Of a DNA stretch of 64,000 bases, positions 38,027 through 51,630 are shown piece by piece. Within the stretch, counting starts at the first letter, position 1, and each line of letters begins with the position of its first letter. The notes under the pieces are model-generated. The model worked only from the letters and a program-made list of their open reading frames with translations. It did not search any database and was not told the origin of the DNA. This stretch comes from Rotaria sp. Silwood1 (taxonomy: Eukaryota; Rotifera; Eurotatoria; Philodinida; Philodinidae), in the NCBI GenBank assembly GCA_905250075.1, contig CAJNOP010000013.1, positions 1,656,188 through 1,720,187 of the forward strand. Reading direction: 5' to 3'. The position numbers and the translations under genes are program-made.

Positions 38027-41000
38027 ATGGCAACAAATCGTGCTACAGACGTGGGACGTCATTTAATGGATGATATCAAAAATACTATAATCATGCCCGT
38101 ACGATTATTAGAACGAATTATACCAGATGTAATATTAAAAACTCTTGTTACTAGTGGTAAGATTTACTAGAACTAATCAAACACATTGGTTATTTAACAC
38201 TGACACATATACTATATATTTGTATATATATATGTCTTCAATTTTGCACTCTGCATCGTGCTTTTAGTTTGAATAATAATAATGATGATGAGTGACCTTT
38301 CGAATGGCGCAAGATACTCTCACTGAAATATGAATAAGAAAAGAGAAAAAAAAAGAAGAACACATAGTTTTTTTTCGAATCGTTCTTCCATATTACCGCA
38401 TTCTGGCTCTATCTCAGTCCACTTGTTTGCGTTGTTCTGTTTTTCTTCATCTCGTTTGTTGTCTTTAACTCTTTCTCTTGTTCTTCACTTCTTTTGCCGT
38501 CGATAACTAAACTGAAAGAGATGCCACATCGTATGCGCAAAATTGTTTCGAAATGTCGTCCACCATTTATCGGAACACGTCGTAATCGACATAAACATGG
38601 TTCTGCTCATCATTGTATGTGTCAAAGTAATTTAAGTTGTTTTTCTTTTTCTTTTATTTGATCACAAAGACAATATTGATTATCAATAGTCAATATCATT
38701 ATTCGATCATTCGCTTTTTTTTTTCATTTCTTTCTTTCATCAATTATGAAAAGTTATACATATATTAACGGATGATATTGTTTTTCTATCTTGTTATCAA
38801 TGACTTTTGTTGAAACTTGTTTTGCTTTTATTTTAATCTTCATCTAAACAAGCTTATTTATTAAATCATGAGTGTGCTTCGAGTAAAACATATAGGACCA
38901 TAATTATTTTATTAACAACGATAAATAGATAGTAAAACAAGATATATGAAAAAGAAACTCGGTTTTTCTTATTTAAAAAAATATCCTGTTTAAGTGACTG
39001 TTATTACTACAACAGCTGCTTTAACAATAAATAGAAATATCTACAAAAAAAAGAGAAAAAACTAATAACAATAAATCTTTTTCGTTTTTTTTTAATTTAA
39101 TTTTATTATTTAGATTCCAACAACACTAATACGAATACTAATTTAATTGAGATTACTTCTGATGATGCTCAGACGACGAATAATTCTAATCCAATATTAA
39201 AATATTCACCTCAATTATCAACTTATTCAAGTAATAAAGATTGTGGTAAGTAGTGTAGATAAAAAATTTAAGGAAAAACACAAAAATAAAGAAAATTCAA
39301 CGTTTTTGGTTTTTTTTATATAGGTAGTCAATCTCCTTCATTATCATCAAACTATCCAGCAATATCACATACCATGCAAAATACAGCTAGTTCATCTAAT
39401 TTAGGTGCTATAGGTACGGGTATTGTACCACCACCAATGCATTATCAAGAACAACCGCAATATATGCAATCAACAACACCATCATTTGCAAATGGAAAAG
39501 ATGAAATGCGTGGATGGTTATATAAATGGACAAATGTACACGAAAAAAAAAGACAAATCTTTTGTTTTTCTTATTCAATAAAATTTTGTTTGTTTTTTTT
39601 CTTCTAGTATTTAAAAGGTTATCAAAAACGTTGGTTTGTTTTACAAGCTGGAATATTATCATATTATCGTTCACAAGATGAAATGACACATACATGTCGT
39701 GGTACAGTTTATCTTGAGTCCGCACAATTATCATCAAATGATTCATGTCATTTTGTTATATCAAATGGTTCTACCATAATACATTTACGCACAAGTAATG
39801 AAAATGATAAACAACGTTGGATGAATGCATTAGAATTAACTAAACAAAAAGCATTGAAAGTACGAAAACAATATCAAGATTCTGATGATGAAGGATTAAC
39901 AAATGATGATTTAAATAAACAACAACAAGATAATTCAAATGATCAAACAAAACAATCAACAAATACAACAGATCGAGTAGAATTAGCAACAATGAACAAA
40001 ACATTAGATACAAAATTAGATGATCTTAAAATGTGTATGGATTTAATAAATCGTCATTATCAGGCACTTCATAGAACACTTGCAGATCTTGAACAAATTG
40101 ATAAATCCGAAGCAACTATAAATACTATTAAAAGTGTTAATGAACGTGCTACATTGTTCCGTATTACATCGACAGGTAAACGAGTCTATTCGTGATGAAT
40201 GTTTTTTTTCTTTTTTCATTACGGCTTCGGTCTGTTAGAAGAAAAACTATATAAAGAACAAAGAGGAAGATGCTTTTTAATCTCCGAGCATTTACAAATA
40301 AAGCATGTATTTTAACACTAATATCGTTAATTGAACTATTTCATTTCAGTAAAGTATTTAAATATACCGAAAATCTAATAGCTAAGTCTTGCCCATATAA
40401 TAACATTTATAATTAAAAGCTCTATTTTTTATTTGAATGTCATATTAACCTTCAATTCTCCAAGCTGCGAATTAAATTATTTTTTAAAATCTAATATTTT
40501 ATTTAAGCAATGCTTAATGCATGTCAAGAATTAGTACAATTAATTCAAAAACAAGGTCGTAAATGGCAAAAAGCTATTCAATTTGAACGCGATGCACGTA
40601 TTCGTATGGAGCGTATGTGTGAACAAGTTGCATTACAAAGTGCTAAATTAGAAAAAAGAATGCAACGTGCATCACGTAAAGATCAAAATGCAATAAAAAC
40701 ATCTGATATACGTAATACTAATGAAGATAGTCTTTCGTCTGATAGTGATGAATTTCACGATGCTGAAAGTGCTTTTCGTATTCCGTATGTTAAAAACAGA
40801 ACAAGAAAAATATATTGAAACTTTGTATTTCATTTTTGTAAATTGCTATAGACTTCAACAGCATGCATCAAATAATGACAATCAATCAACAAATATTGTT
40901 GATGATGATGTTAGCTCATATGATGATGATGATGATGAAAGTGAATCAGAAGAACAAGAAGAAGAAAATTTACCCGTAGTTATTGTAAAAAGTATGTTTA

Positions 41001-44000
41001 AAACTGATATTTATTCTACTATTGAACTATTGAAAACAATTTCTAAGGATCAAAACAACCTGAGACAACAAACAATACTCCATCAACAACACCTGCAGTT
41101 AAAACTACAAATAATGGTCAAAAATCTGCTACATCAAAACGTAAACGTCGTGACCGTATACTAGAACGTCCAAATTATAGGTTTAATTGTGTTAAATTCA
41201 CTATACAAAAACGTTAATAAGATTTGTTTTTCTTTTTTCATTTCCTTTAGTATTAATTTATGGAGTATAATTAAAAATTGTGTTGGAAAAGATTTATCAA
41301 AAATTCCAGTACCAGTTAATTTCAGTGAACCACTGTCAATGTTACAACGTATAACTGAAGAACTTGAGTATAGTTCTGTACTTGATGCAGCAGCTAAAAC
41401 AAACAATAGTTGGGAACAATTAGCATATGTTGCTGCATTTACAGTTTCATCCTATTCAACAACAGCAACACGAACTAATAAACCTTTTAATCCATTACTT
41501 GGTGAAACATTTGAATGTGATAGAACAGACGATCTTGGCTGGAGATCAATGTCTGGTAAAGAATTTTTTTTAATATTTAATCTTTTAATAGAAAATAATG
41601 TTTTTTTTTTTTGTATTTAGAACAAGTTGGTCATCATCCGCCAGCTGTTGCAACGCATTCTGAAGGACAGGGTTGGACTTTATATCAAGAGTTTACTATG
41701 GGATCGAAATTTCGGGGGCAATATTTAAGTATAACACCGTTAGGTAAGATTATATTTGTTAATTTATATTTTGTTAATAAAAATCTTCTCAAGTTACAAA
41801 AACAAATTGCACTACTCACACTAATCCTTAATCATGACTGAAAATTTTGGCATTCTTGCTCAGAACGAAATCACATTACAAAAGATTCTCTATTTTGAAA
41901 ACTTGGATAGAACTAATAAAATATTCAGTCAATAAATGAGCGAATTTCCGTTAGAATATTTAGTTTTATACAGATTAAACTGATGTGCGACATCAATTTT
42001 ACTCTCGGTCTCGGTGACCCAGACCATGGCGAAAAAATTTGTCAAGAGCATGATCGGAACCAGAACTACGAGAAAAAAGTTGTCCTAGTCGGAAATGAAT
42101 ATTATAGTTAAATATTTGATGATTTTAAGTGAGTTATCTTGTAAATCATGTCAATTAGGACATAACTCAAAAAGCATGATCTAAAAAAAAAGAAGGCTCT
42201 AGCCGTCCAGCCATAAATAAATAAAACGAATATTAAAGAATTCATTTAGATGTGTTACAAATAAATGCTTAATCAGCATCGACAGAAAAAAATTACAGTG
42301 ATTGAGATCAATAAAACTTGTTTCCAGGCACCATTAATCTACATTTATTAATCAGAGTGAAATGACTTGAGACGTGCGGAACCAACTTTATTATTGATGA
42401 TAACAGCCAAAATCATAAGAAAAACTCGTCGAACTAGAACTAAAAACTACTGTTAAATGTTCCGTAGTTTTAAGAAAATTGGCTGATAAATCATACCTAT
42501 CAGAATATAATTCAGAAGAGATCAAATAAGATTTATCGAGGCTATGATGAGAACGACTCGAAAAGAATTTTATAGGAAAGTCTTTGTAGAAAAAATTTGT
42601 TTATTTTTTGGACACTTAGAAACAATTATTGAGAATCAAACACAATCAGTTAAATTTTGAATTATGTGCTCTTTCTGAATATATTTTCAGAATTTTCATT
42701 TGACGAAAGCTTTCTCAACTATCAGAAATTTTTTCACAGGATTCAAAATGATATCTGTGTAAGAATTTTATTTTATCCAATTTTGTATTTTAATTAAAAC
42801 CACTTAAATACAAAATGTAAAGTGGTTTTGAATAGTTTAGTCTTGTAGAGAGAACTTTCGATCTTATGGTACATTAATGATTCAAATTATTTTATATTAT
42901 TAAAGAAGTAATTTTTTACGAATATTACATAACACAGAAAGCAACCGTTCCAAAAAAACAAATTCATAATTAACTGTTCAAAAATACAAATCGGACTAAT
43001 CAAGAATCGCGAAATATTCCCTATATTGTTTTCCTACACACATCATTATAGATTAAAAATGTACGGAATCAAAGAAAAAACTTGATCCAACATATGTTAA
43101 TTTAAATGTTTTAAAAAGCTTTCTCATAGTAAACCAAGTATTCGTCGAAAGAAAATTCTGTTTCAAACAAATTGCTTTTAGCTCTTAATAATTACTTCTA
43201 AACATTCGAAAAATGATCGAACATTTTATACAAAGACTTTCGAGTTGTAGATTAGAAATATTTTAATCATACATCTTTTGAGATCTACTTTAAATATTTA
43301 TTCGATGAATAGAAATCAATTTTAATTTCAGGTTATTCTCATCTTATATTCAAAAATACTGGTAATCATTTTACATGGAAAAAAGTAACTACACTTGTTA
43401 ATAATATAATTGTTGGTAAACTTTGGATAGATAATGTATGTTAAATAGTAAATTTTCATTTAAATTCTATCATATTCTTTTGTTTTTTTTTTATTATAGG
43501 TAGGTGAAATGGATATAATTAATCATACAACAAAAGATATATGTAAATTAAAATATTTTCAATATAGTTATTTTTCAAAAGATGTTCCACATAAAGTAAC
43601 CGGTGTTATAATTGATTCAAATTCTCAGGCTCGATGGGTATTATCTGGTAAAACGGGAAAAAAATTCGATTATTTCTTTTTTGTATTAATTATTTTCTTT
43701 TTTTTCTTCTACTTTCAAGGTACATGGACAGAAAAAATTGAAGGTGGTCCTGTTGAATCAACATCTGATCGTCATACACATTCCCAACATATGGAGACAC
43801 ATAATATGAAAGTATTATGGCAACGTAAAATCCCACCAGCATATATGGAAAAAATGTATAATTTTACTGAACTAGCTATTGAATTAAATGAAGATGAACC
43901 AGGTGTTGCACCGACTGATTCTCGTCGTCGTCCCGATCAACGTTTAATGGAAGAAGGACGTTGGGATGAAGCAAATCAAGAAAAATTACGTCTTGAAGAA

Positions 44001-44180
44001 AAACAACGGCATGCAAGAAAAATTCGTGAAGCACAAGGAAATGGTATTGATCCCTTTAAACCAAAATGGTTTATTAAACAATTTGATCCAATGACTAATT
44101 CTGACACGCATGTATTTACAAATGAATATTGGAATGCTAAATTAAAACAAGATTGGTCTAGATGTGATGATATATTTTAA
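38027..44180 (+). CDS. OSBP: Oxysterol-binding protein (OSBP1/2 type)
   Basis: Lipid transfer protein exchanging sterol and PI4P at ER-Golgi contacts. Twelve exons, all in phase, give 910 residues: 38027-38156, 39114-39245, 39324-39535, 39608-40175, 40508-40784, 40852-40991, 41048-41180, 41251-41555, 41621-41743, 43332-43435, 43500-43647, 43720-44180. The PH domain spans about 149-250 (MRGWLYKWTNYLKGYQKRWF, THTCRGTVYL). A FFAT-like VAP-binding motif with acidic leader sits at about 428-435 (DEFHDAES). The ORD begins near RRDRILERPNYSINLWSI and carries the OSBP fingerprint as EQVGHHPP (about 633-640; usual form EQVSHHPP). It ends WSRCDDIF, matching the vertebrate end. The 1.6 kb intron 9 contains repeat family 2. 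An acceptor lies 54 nt upstream of the ATG. Confidence 0.95.
38521..38626 (+). other. OSBP: Probable alternative first coding exon of OSBP
   Basis: An ATG-initiated 106 nt stretch (MPHRMRKIVSKCRPPFIGTR...) ends in phase 1 at a GTAATT donor, exactly the phase needed by the next OSBP exon at 39114. It is basic and Cys/His-rich and would replace the 43-residue N-terminus made by the 38027 exon. The preceding ~360 bp could hold a second promoter. Confidence 0.45.
42105..42190. repeat. Dispersed repeat family 2, copy 2 (OSBP intron)
   Basis: TTAAATATTTGATGATTTTA through CATAACTCAAAAAGCATGA; aligns with 35480-35600 and 42445-42535. Non-coding. Confidence 0.4.
42445..42535. repeat. Dispersed repeat family 2, copy 3 (OSBP intron)
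   Basis: TTAAATGTTCCGTAGTTTTA through TATAATTCAGAAGAGATCA, about 340 bp downstream of copy 2 in the same orientation. Non-coding. Confidence 0.4.
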
Positions 44181-44513
44181 CCACAAAACAACAAAGAAAT
44201 ATTATAATTACCCAAATCATCTATTAGTTTTTTCGGTCTTTTTTAATTTATTATTAAATAGAAACTGTTTTGTTCTTTTCTTTCTTTTTCGTATTTATCG
44301 TCTGCTATATTCAATGCAAAACATCTGTTCTGCTTTCTATGATTGTGAATTTTTTTAAAAGAAAGCAATTTATGTAAAGAGAAAGAGATAAAAAAAAAAG
44401 AGAGTTTGGAAAATAACAAGTAAATATTATTTGTTGAAGTCTCCTGTTGCTTTTTTATATTCAGTAATTATTATTTTAGATAGGATGAAAATACGAGATA
44501 AAACAATTTCTAG
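44181..44513 (+). other. OSBP-PGAP6 spacer
   Basis: 333 bp holding the OSBP 3' UTR (T-rich) and the start region of the next gene. No separate gene. Confidence 0.4.
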
Positions 44514-44525
44514 AATAATTTGTTC

Positions 44526-47500
44526 ATGATGATTAAATTTATATTGATTATACTTATTTCTTATTGTTCAGCTGAGAACGATTCTTTTCTTGGTATGTAT
44601 TAAATCAATCTTAAAGTTCTGAGTTTAAATAGAATTCGATGACTCTTTCTTGTTCGAATGCTGACAATGTACAAAAAAATATTCAGTTTATTAATGATAT
44701 TTCTAGTCAATAGGAACTATTGAATTTGAATCTGGAATGAATCTATCTGAATCAAAATTCAGAATAGAAAGAAGTATAAATTATGGTATTATTGATATAT
44801 CATCTTATGATTTGTTTTCCGTTCTTCAAATACAATGTTGGATATATTTAACTCCTGTCTTGATATCATATGACAACATATATCGTGATTATTTTGTACA
44901 CTTGAAATCTTGAATCACATATCTCCATGATTAAATGAGCACGAATGGAAATGACCGTTTTAGATGTTTTTTTTTTGTTGTTTGGTCAACGCAGTATTAT
45001 GAACAGAATCCGTCAGATCAAAAATTTTCGGATCCAGTCTAGTCGAGTAGTGTTCAAAGACTAAGAAATAGAAATTCCTTCACAGTTCTATGATTGCTGA
45101 AATAGAAAATAGTACAATATTTATGATATTTTTCTGTTTCATATTCCTAGCCATCAGAAAATTTATAAACATAAATGTATGGGCATAAAAACGATTGAAG
45201 AAAAAACATCAATTTAGTTTTTATGAATAGTAGCCCTGTAAAGGAACTAACGATCAAATCTCGTTTCTCCGAGGAATTATCATAATTTCGCTGAGAGTTT
45301 CTTCGCAACTTATGAAATCCTGTCACTCGAATTCTTTGCTGAATCAGAGTCTGTGACCAACTCGACGGGCTCTAAGTAAGACTCTATTCCATTGTGTTGT
45401 GAACAGCTAGATACTCGATTTTCAAACCGTTACTAAGTGCATACAGCATAATAACATACGATTGAAATACTGCGCCTACCAAATGTAAAATTACAGGTAT
45501 TTACGACTGCGAACTGTATGAAATGATAATATATGATACTCTGCTTGATCATTTTGGCAACTATAATTATCATTCTGAGCTTCTTTCAATATGTTATATA
45601 ATATTTTAATTTTTTTTTTTTGTTGCTATAAATTTGATTTCAATCTAGGTTATGATTTTGGACAATACTATTCTCGTATTCGTATTTATGAATATACGGA
45701 TTATACCGATGTAAAATTTCTAAAATTTAATATATATGGTCCAACCGAATTGGCTAATTGGTCAATAATTATTGGCACAGAAGGAAAATGTACCAATTAT
45801 CTTGCTAATATTCATTTGTATAATGAAATGAAAATAAATCTTATTTTTTTTTGTTATAAAAGTTATTGTTTTTCCTAATTAGTGATCTTCAATATGGTGC
45901 TTATCCATTGATTACTCCACGAAATGAATCATTTCCTGAAACGTATATAACTAGTCGTCATGATTTAATTACAACAGTATTCAATCGAACAGTATCTAAT
46001 GGAACGCTTCAGTTGAAAAATCCTTTGAGAGGAACATGGTTTGCTGTGGTAAATAAAAGGAAAAAGGTTTTAAACATTTTTTTATCGTTGAATTAATTTC
46101 TTTCAGGTATTCGTTGAACGTTTGCCAACAAATACCCAATCTAAAGTATGTAAATAAAACGTATATTTTTTTTATGCTAATAATAAATATATAGAAATCT
46201 TCCAGTAACTGTAACATTTATCTAACTACTTGGCTTGATTATAAAGTTGTACCAGTCCCATTAATACTAACTCTTAATCAACAACATCAAATTATTCTAT
46301 CAAATAATTCAACATTTGTTTATGCATCGTAAATAACTTTTACATTTTAATATTACATCGCTTTATTAACCATATAATCCAGTGGCGTACGCAGGGGGGG
46401 GGGGCCGAGGGGGCCCGGCCCCCCCCCCTTGAGACGAAAAAGTCCTGGAGGGGGGTACAGGAAAAAATATTTTCACGTGAAAAAAAATTTTTTATGCCAT
46501 GGCCGGCCCCCCCTACGAAGTTGGGCCCCCCCTTGAAAAATTCCTGCGTACGCCACTGATATAATCATAACAATTCTAACGTATTATTTAACTCCCAACT
46601 AAAGATCATGTAGAAGGAAAAAGCAACAGAGATAATCTGTATTTTGTTAAGTACTATTTCGAATTTTACATTTTATATAAAGTTATCAACATTGTAACTA
46701 GCACGAATCTGTTGTACAAACTTTTTGAGATTTTTACAAATTAAGAGCCCGTTAACAGTTAGTGAACATATAGTAGATCACAATATAAGGAAGTGCAACT
46801 GTATTTCATGGGTGATAGAATATTTTCAAACGAGACAAAACTTCGCCTAATGAAACCAAAAATCTGGTAAATATTCATTCGAAATGACAAAGGTAATTGT
46901 CTAAAGAATTCGACTAAGAATGTTTGGCACTAGAAGTTGTCGTCACAAAATATTACAATATCTCTTACTACTATATTTTTCTATATCAGAAAATGACTTC
47001 GTGATGTTTAAGTGTTTTTTTTTCTCCAAAAACTACACCTACACAGAGGTCGGTAGTCAGAAAAAAAGATACAATAACATTTTGTCCATACGATGAAAAG
47101 TCCGATTACTGAATATTTTACAGATCTCCACTTGCTTATTATAGAGTAGTTTAGATATATGAACGATAGAATTGGACAAGCAAAATATTTATATGATGTT
47201 TTTCTTGTCTAGATATTATACATCTACAGGCAATTCTCGACTTACTCTTTTATCCCAATGGCTTTCTGATTGTGATATAGTCATTCGAGTACGACTCAGT
47301 GGATTGCCAAGTGTTTCTCAATACGATTATCAAACTGGTTTGCTTTATTAAGAAAATTCAATGTTCCGAAAAAAAATGATGCTTTGTTTAGTTTGTAAAA
47401 ATGGTTCATGTTCTTCTATAGAAATTGATCAATTAGCTGCATTTATTTGGATTTATTTTCAAATCTCGGTGAATAATTTATCATGTTTAAATAACCCTAT

Positions 47501-50500
47501 TAATGGTTCTATGCTTATTCGTTCAACAGGTTATTCATTTCATAATTAAACTCTAAATTATTAATTTCAGAAGAAAAATTTCTTCTTTAGATTGTTCATC
47601 TTATTCATATAATGATACTTGTATTCAATCATATCCAACTCGACGCATTATGTTTAATTATTATTTTGATTTTTTATATGTACCTATGGATACAAATACT
47701 AATGTTAGTTCAATAACATTGAATGGAAGTGATTTATCTATATATTCATATGAATTTATTGTTGATGATAAAAATATTGGTGGAACAATACATATTGATT
47801 TTGAAACTCAAATTAAGGTAGAAAATTGATTTACATTGACTAACGAACTTATACAAATAGATGTTTTTCCTCTATCTGAAATGCTTAGCAGAGTGTATAG
47901 AATACAAAAATTTATATATAAATGATTACTAGATTCCTAAGACGATATTTCTAGAAAATCAAGTCTTCAGTTTTCAGTGTAGGTTTAAATCGATCGGCTA
48001 ACATCTATGATACCTAGAACATGCAAACAATTTCCAATAAAGCTAATTGTCTCGGAGTTTGGTGCGACGTTCTTTAGATGAGATACAATAATCTTATGAA
48101 AGCTCCTGACGTCATTTACTACTTTTCTATGAAAAGTTCGATATTGAACTGTCAATCTGATTATTATATTTCAGCCAAAGAGAACTGTACATAACTCGAA
48201 ATAAACTCATTTTTGTAGAACATTGTTCGTTCTATTGTTTCAGGTGGTCTAAACAAATTTATGCATGTGTAGGTACTGAAAATTGGAGACTATAGTTTCT
48301 CGAGACTTCGTTTTAGGAGTCCAGTAATCATTTTTATTTTCTTATATATAAACCTTGTTAAATATTTATGATAGTCACTATTTGAATATATTTCTTGTAG
48401 CCTTATGTTTCGTTAAATGTAAATGTTAGTATTCTTGGATGTTTATCTAAAAATCGTCCACGCCGATATCATGCATGTGAAAATGATTATAAAATATACA
48501 TTAATAAAAATTCAGTTGTAGTCAGATCATTACCTTATCCAGAAATGGCTCTTTGGTATTTAACCTTAGAACATAATTGCAATGAGTAAATTTCCAACTA
48601 ATAATTTTTTATTTAAATAATCTATTTTGAATTTAGTTCAAAGAATGTATGTGCTAATGCAACAATGTCAGTTACATTTCAAATATCATCATCACAATGT
48701 ACTCGACAACAATGTGGAACATATGGTACTTGTAAAATAATGACATCTCAACAAAATATGTTCTCTGCTTGTACATGTATTGCCGGTTAGTAAATACTTA
48801 AAATCATCTATAATCAAATTAAACTATTTGAAGATGGTGCAATAGTTTTAAAATTTTCCTTCTTCTGAAGCCTCTATGTGCTGCCATTTTCACTATTCGA
48901 TAATGACATATGTTTTTTGTCTTTTTGTAATATTTCGATAAATTCAAACTGTCAATGTCAGTATGCAATAACTGTTTATCAGCGAGATAATCTATGAACC
49001 TATTTCATAGAGTAAATCAACATTTTTCACATGTTATTCTAATCCTTGCGTGATGCTATGTGCGATTGAATCAGATGTCTGGAAATTGAGGTTTATGGAA
49101 AGTGAATTCTGTTAAACATATAACCAATTCTGTATAGTACCTATTTGTCGCTTTCCCAGTAAAGAATATTGGTCTCTCACATCTACTCCATTTCGTGCGA
49201 TAATGCACACACTTAGCTTTCTCATTATAGGTTTTTAATATTCCTAGCCGATTATATATTGATGAAAAGAAAAAGATTTATCAAAGGATATATTATCCAA
49301 CTATTCTCATGTTCGAAAATATTCATAACGATATACAGATAGAATAGATCAATAATTTTTCATTCAAAAATATCTCAAAATAATGAAAACAAATTCATTT
49401 TCATTTATGATTGTGCTTATATATTGGTCGTTTTAAGCCGAACGGAACATATGTACCTTTCATTTGACGTGACTATTGATTAAAAATCAATTAGCAAGTA
49501 TCTCTCTAATCATAAGAGAAAAAAGTTCGAAAACTTCACGATACATTACATGGCACAAAACGTATCTATAGTGGAATTTTCAGCACGATCGGACCCTTAA
49601 AGACGTTCTCTTAAACACCGGTTGTCTAGAGATCCTATTAAGTCTTGAAACAAAACATTTGCTTCTTACCATCATCTAAAAATCCGAACAAAAAAAAGAT
49701 TTGTACTGTAATTCAATTAGTTTTAAAATTCTCATTCTGTTATAAGAGTATTTGTCGTATCCTGTTGCGTTGCTAACGAATGATTTTTCCCATTAATTTT
49801 TTTCCACTTATACATTAAAATGAATACATTTTATTTAGGCTTTCGTGGATACGGTTGTACGGATAGTACACATTCGTATCTATCAAAATACTTACCAAGT
49901 GTTCTTTTTTTAACACTTAGCAATTTAATGTTTGTTCCAGCAGTGATATTAGCAACTTATTATCGTTTATATATTGAAGCATTGGTATATTTTTTTAATA
50001 TGTTTTTTTCAACTGTAAGTGTGTTTGTTTTCTTCATTTTCATACGAAAAGAAAAATTTCTCAATAAATAACTTTAGTTTTATCATGCCTGTGATCAAGA
50101 AATTCATAGATTTTGTATATTTAAATATGATGGTTTACAATTAGCAGATTTTATTGGTTCATATTCATCTTTTGTCATAACATTAATAACAATGTCCATT
50201 ATTCCTCGATCAATAAAAGCATTTCTGTTTATGTTAGGTTTATTAACATGTGTTACTATAAATTCACGTGATCGTTTCGATAGTTTACAGTTTGTTGCCA
50301 TAGTTGTTATTACGTTTACTTTTACTATTGTGACATGGGTATGTCGAAGAAAAAAAGGAGAAGACAAGGCTTTATTTGAAAAAATAATATTTAGATCGTT
50401 GTTTCAATTAAAAAACATCGTCTGCAACCATCTTTCAGACAACTTTTATTAATTGCACCTGGTGTTCTATTAGCCATAATTGGCCTTATTTTATTTACTA

Positions 50501-51630
50501 CTGTTGAAACAGACGATAATTATTGGTATGTACATAGTTTATGGCATATGTTAATGGCAATGTCGATCCTGTTCTTTCTTCCGAGAAAAATACGTAAGAA
50601 AGTATTCAAAATTTTGATAAAAATGTCATAAAAAGCCTCTTATAAATGAGAGGTTTAAGTCCGAGAAATGATCAGGTGAAAATCTCTTGTGTTTCTAAAC
50701 TATATCATATGTATGAATCTATGTCATGAAAGAATAGAAATGAAGAAAAAGAAATTTAGAAGTTTCTCAATTAAAAAATGATCAAACAAATTTGAATATG
50801 CATTCAATTTCAATAAAACTTCGACAAGAGGAATCGATCGTTTTTTATTTAGTTTTCTGTATCATGAAAAATCTTTATAAGCACATTAATATACATTTCG
50901 AAGTTATTTCAATATATGAAACTTTTTTGATACGTATATTCAATGTTAATCATCTTATAGTATGACATATAGAAACATTCGAATTTAACTAGTTGTAAGT
51001 GTTATTTTACTATATGAAAACTTTGATAAAAATAAAAATTCTATTTTTCGTAAAATTGAATATTTACTTTGAACGAATGAGCTTTATTCACAGTTTGCTT
51101 GTTGACCATGAATATATATAAAAAAAAAGTAATCATATGCTAGTTTATCTATTTCTATGAGTAATCTCTTTTCTTTCACCTCTCTGTCTCAAACGTTTTG
51201 CTAGCATATGTTAGCTATGAGATTGAGAAAGATAGATGAAAGAAGGATCATATTTAGAAATAAATAAGCTAATGCAGTCACTTTTTGATACATGTTTGTG
51301 ATCAACAAGCAAATCGTGAAAAAGGCTTATTTAGTGATGGACTTAGAAATAACTTGTAGGGGAGCTCTACTCTCATTTGAAGCCAAAAATAAAATATATT
51401 AATCTCTTAAAATATAGGAACGTTGTATTTTCAGAGAGGTGAGACCTGAGTCATCTTCTAGCTCATTGATTATTTTTTCGCTAAATTTTTTTTTCTTTTC
51501 AGGACAAAATACGCAAAACAAACAATCCAGTGAAATAAATAGAAATACACCTTATTCACCAGCTGGTATTGTTAACGAAGGAGCGACGGTACCTATCGAT
51601 GAACAAAATAATACTCATCAAACCAATTGA
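44526..51630 (+). CDS. PGAP6: TMEM8/PGAP6-type GPI-processing phospholipase
   Basis: Membrane protein of the TMEM8 family (CREST hydrolase superfamily); human PGAP6 is a phospholipase A2 that trims GPI anchors and releases proteins such as CRIPTO. Fourteen exons in phase give 720 residues: 44526-44592, 45649-45817, 45883-46048, 46107-46145, 46195-46328, 47213-47337, 47392-47529, 47591-47817, 48401-48585, 48637-48785, 49839-50014, 50078-50338, 50395-50593, 51503-51630. It has a signal peptide (MMIKFILIILISYCSA), a long N-glycan-rich ectodomain, an EGF-like Cys cluster (CTRQQCGTYGTCK ... CTCIAGFRGYGC) and about seven membrane segments. CREST catalytic motifs are FFSTFYHACDQ (His about 528, Asp about 531) and YWYVHSLWHMLM (His about 659 and 663). 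An acceptor lies 12 nt before the ATG. Introns hold a hAT-type MITE and a foldback element. Confidence 0.92.
46380..46558. mobile_element. hAT-type MITE with 8 bp target-site duplication
   Basis: A 179 bp GC-rich insertion in PGAP6 intron 5, flanked by the perfect 8 bp duplication ATATAATC (46372-46379 and 46559-46566). It has perfect 16 bp terminal repeats, CAGTGGCGTACGCAGG and CCTGCGTACGCCACTG. The interior has long G and C runs able to pair. An 8 bp duplication with CAGTGGCG-type ends indicates the hAT superfamily. The clean ends suggest a recent insertion. Confidence 0.92.
51083..51333. mobile_element. Diverged foldback element in last PGAP6 intron
   Basis: About 250 bp of imperfect inverted repeat: TTTGCTTGTTGACCATG on the left against CATGTTTGTGATCAACAAGC on the right, with further pairing inside (CATATGCTAG and CTAGCATATG). 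It lacks the GAGGGAAC tip of the larger foldback family. Non-coding. Confidence 0.5.

Noticed and set aside
47338..47391. Reading PGAP6 exon 6 straight into exon 7
   Set aside because: It hits a stop within a few codons; a 54 nt intron restores the frame and the conserved Cys pattern.
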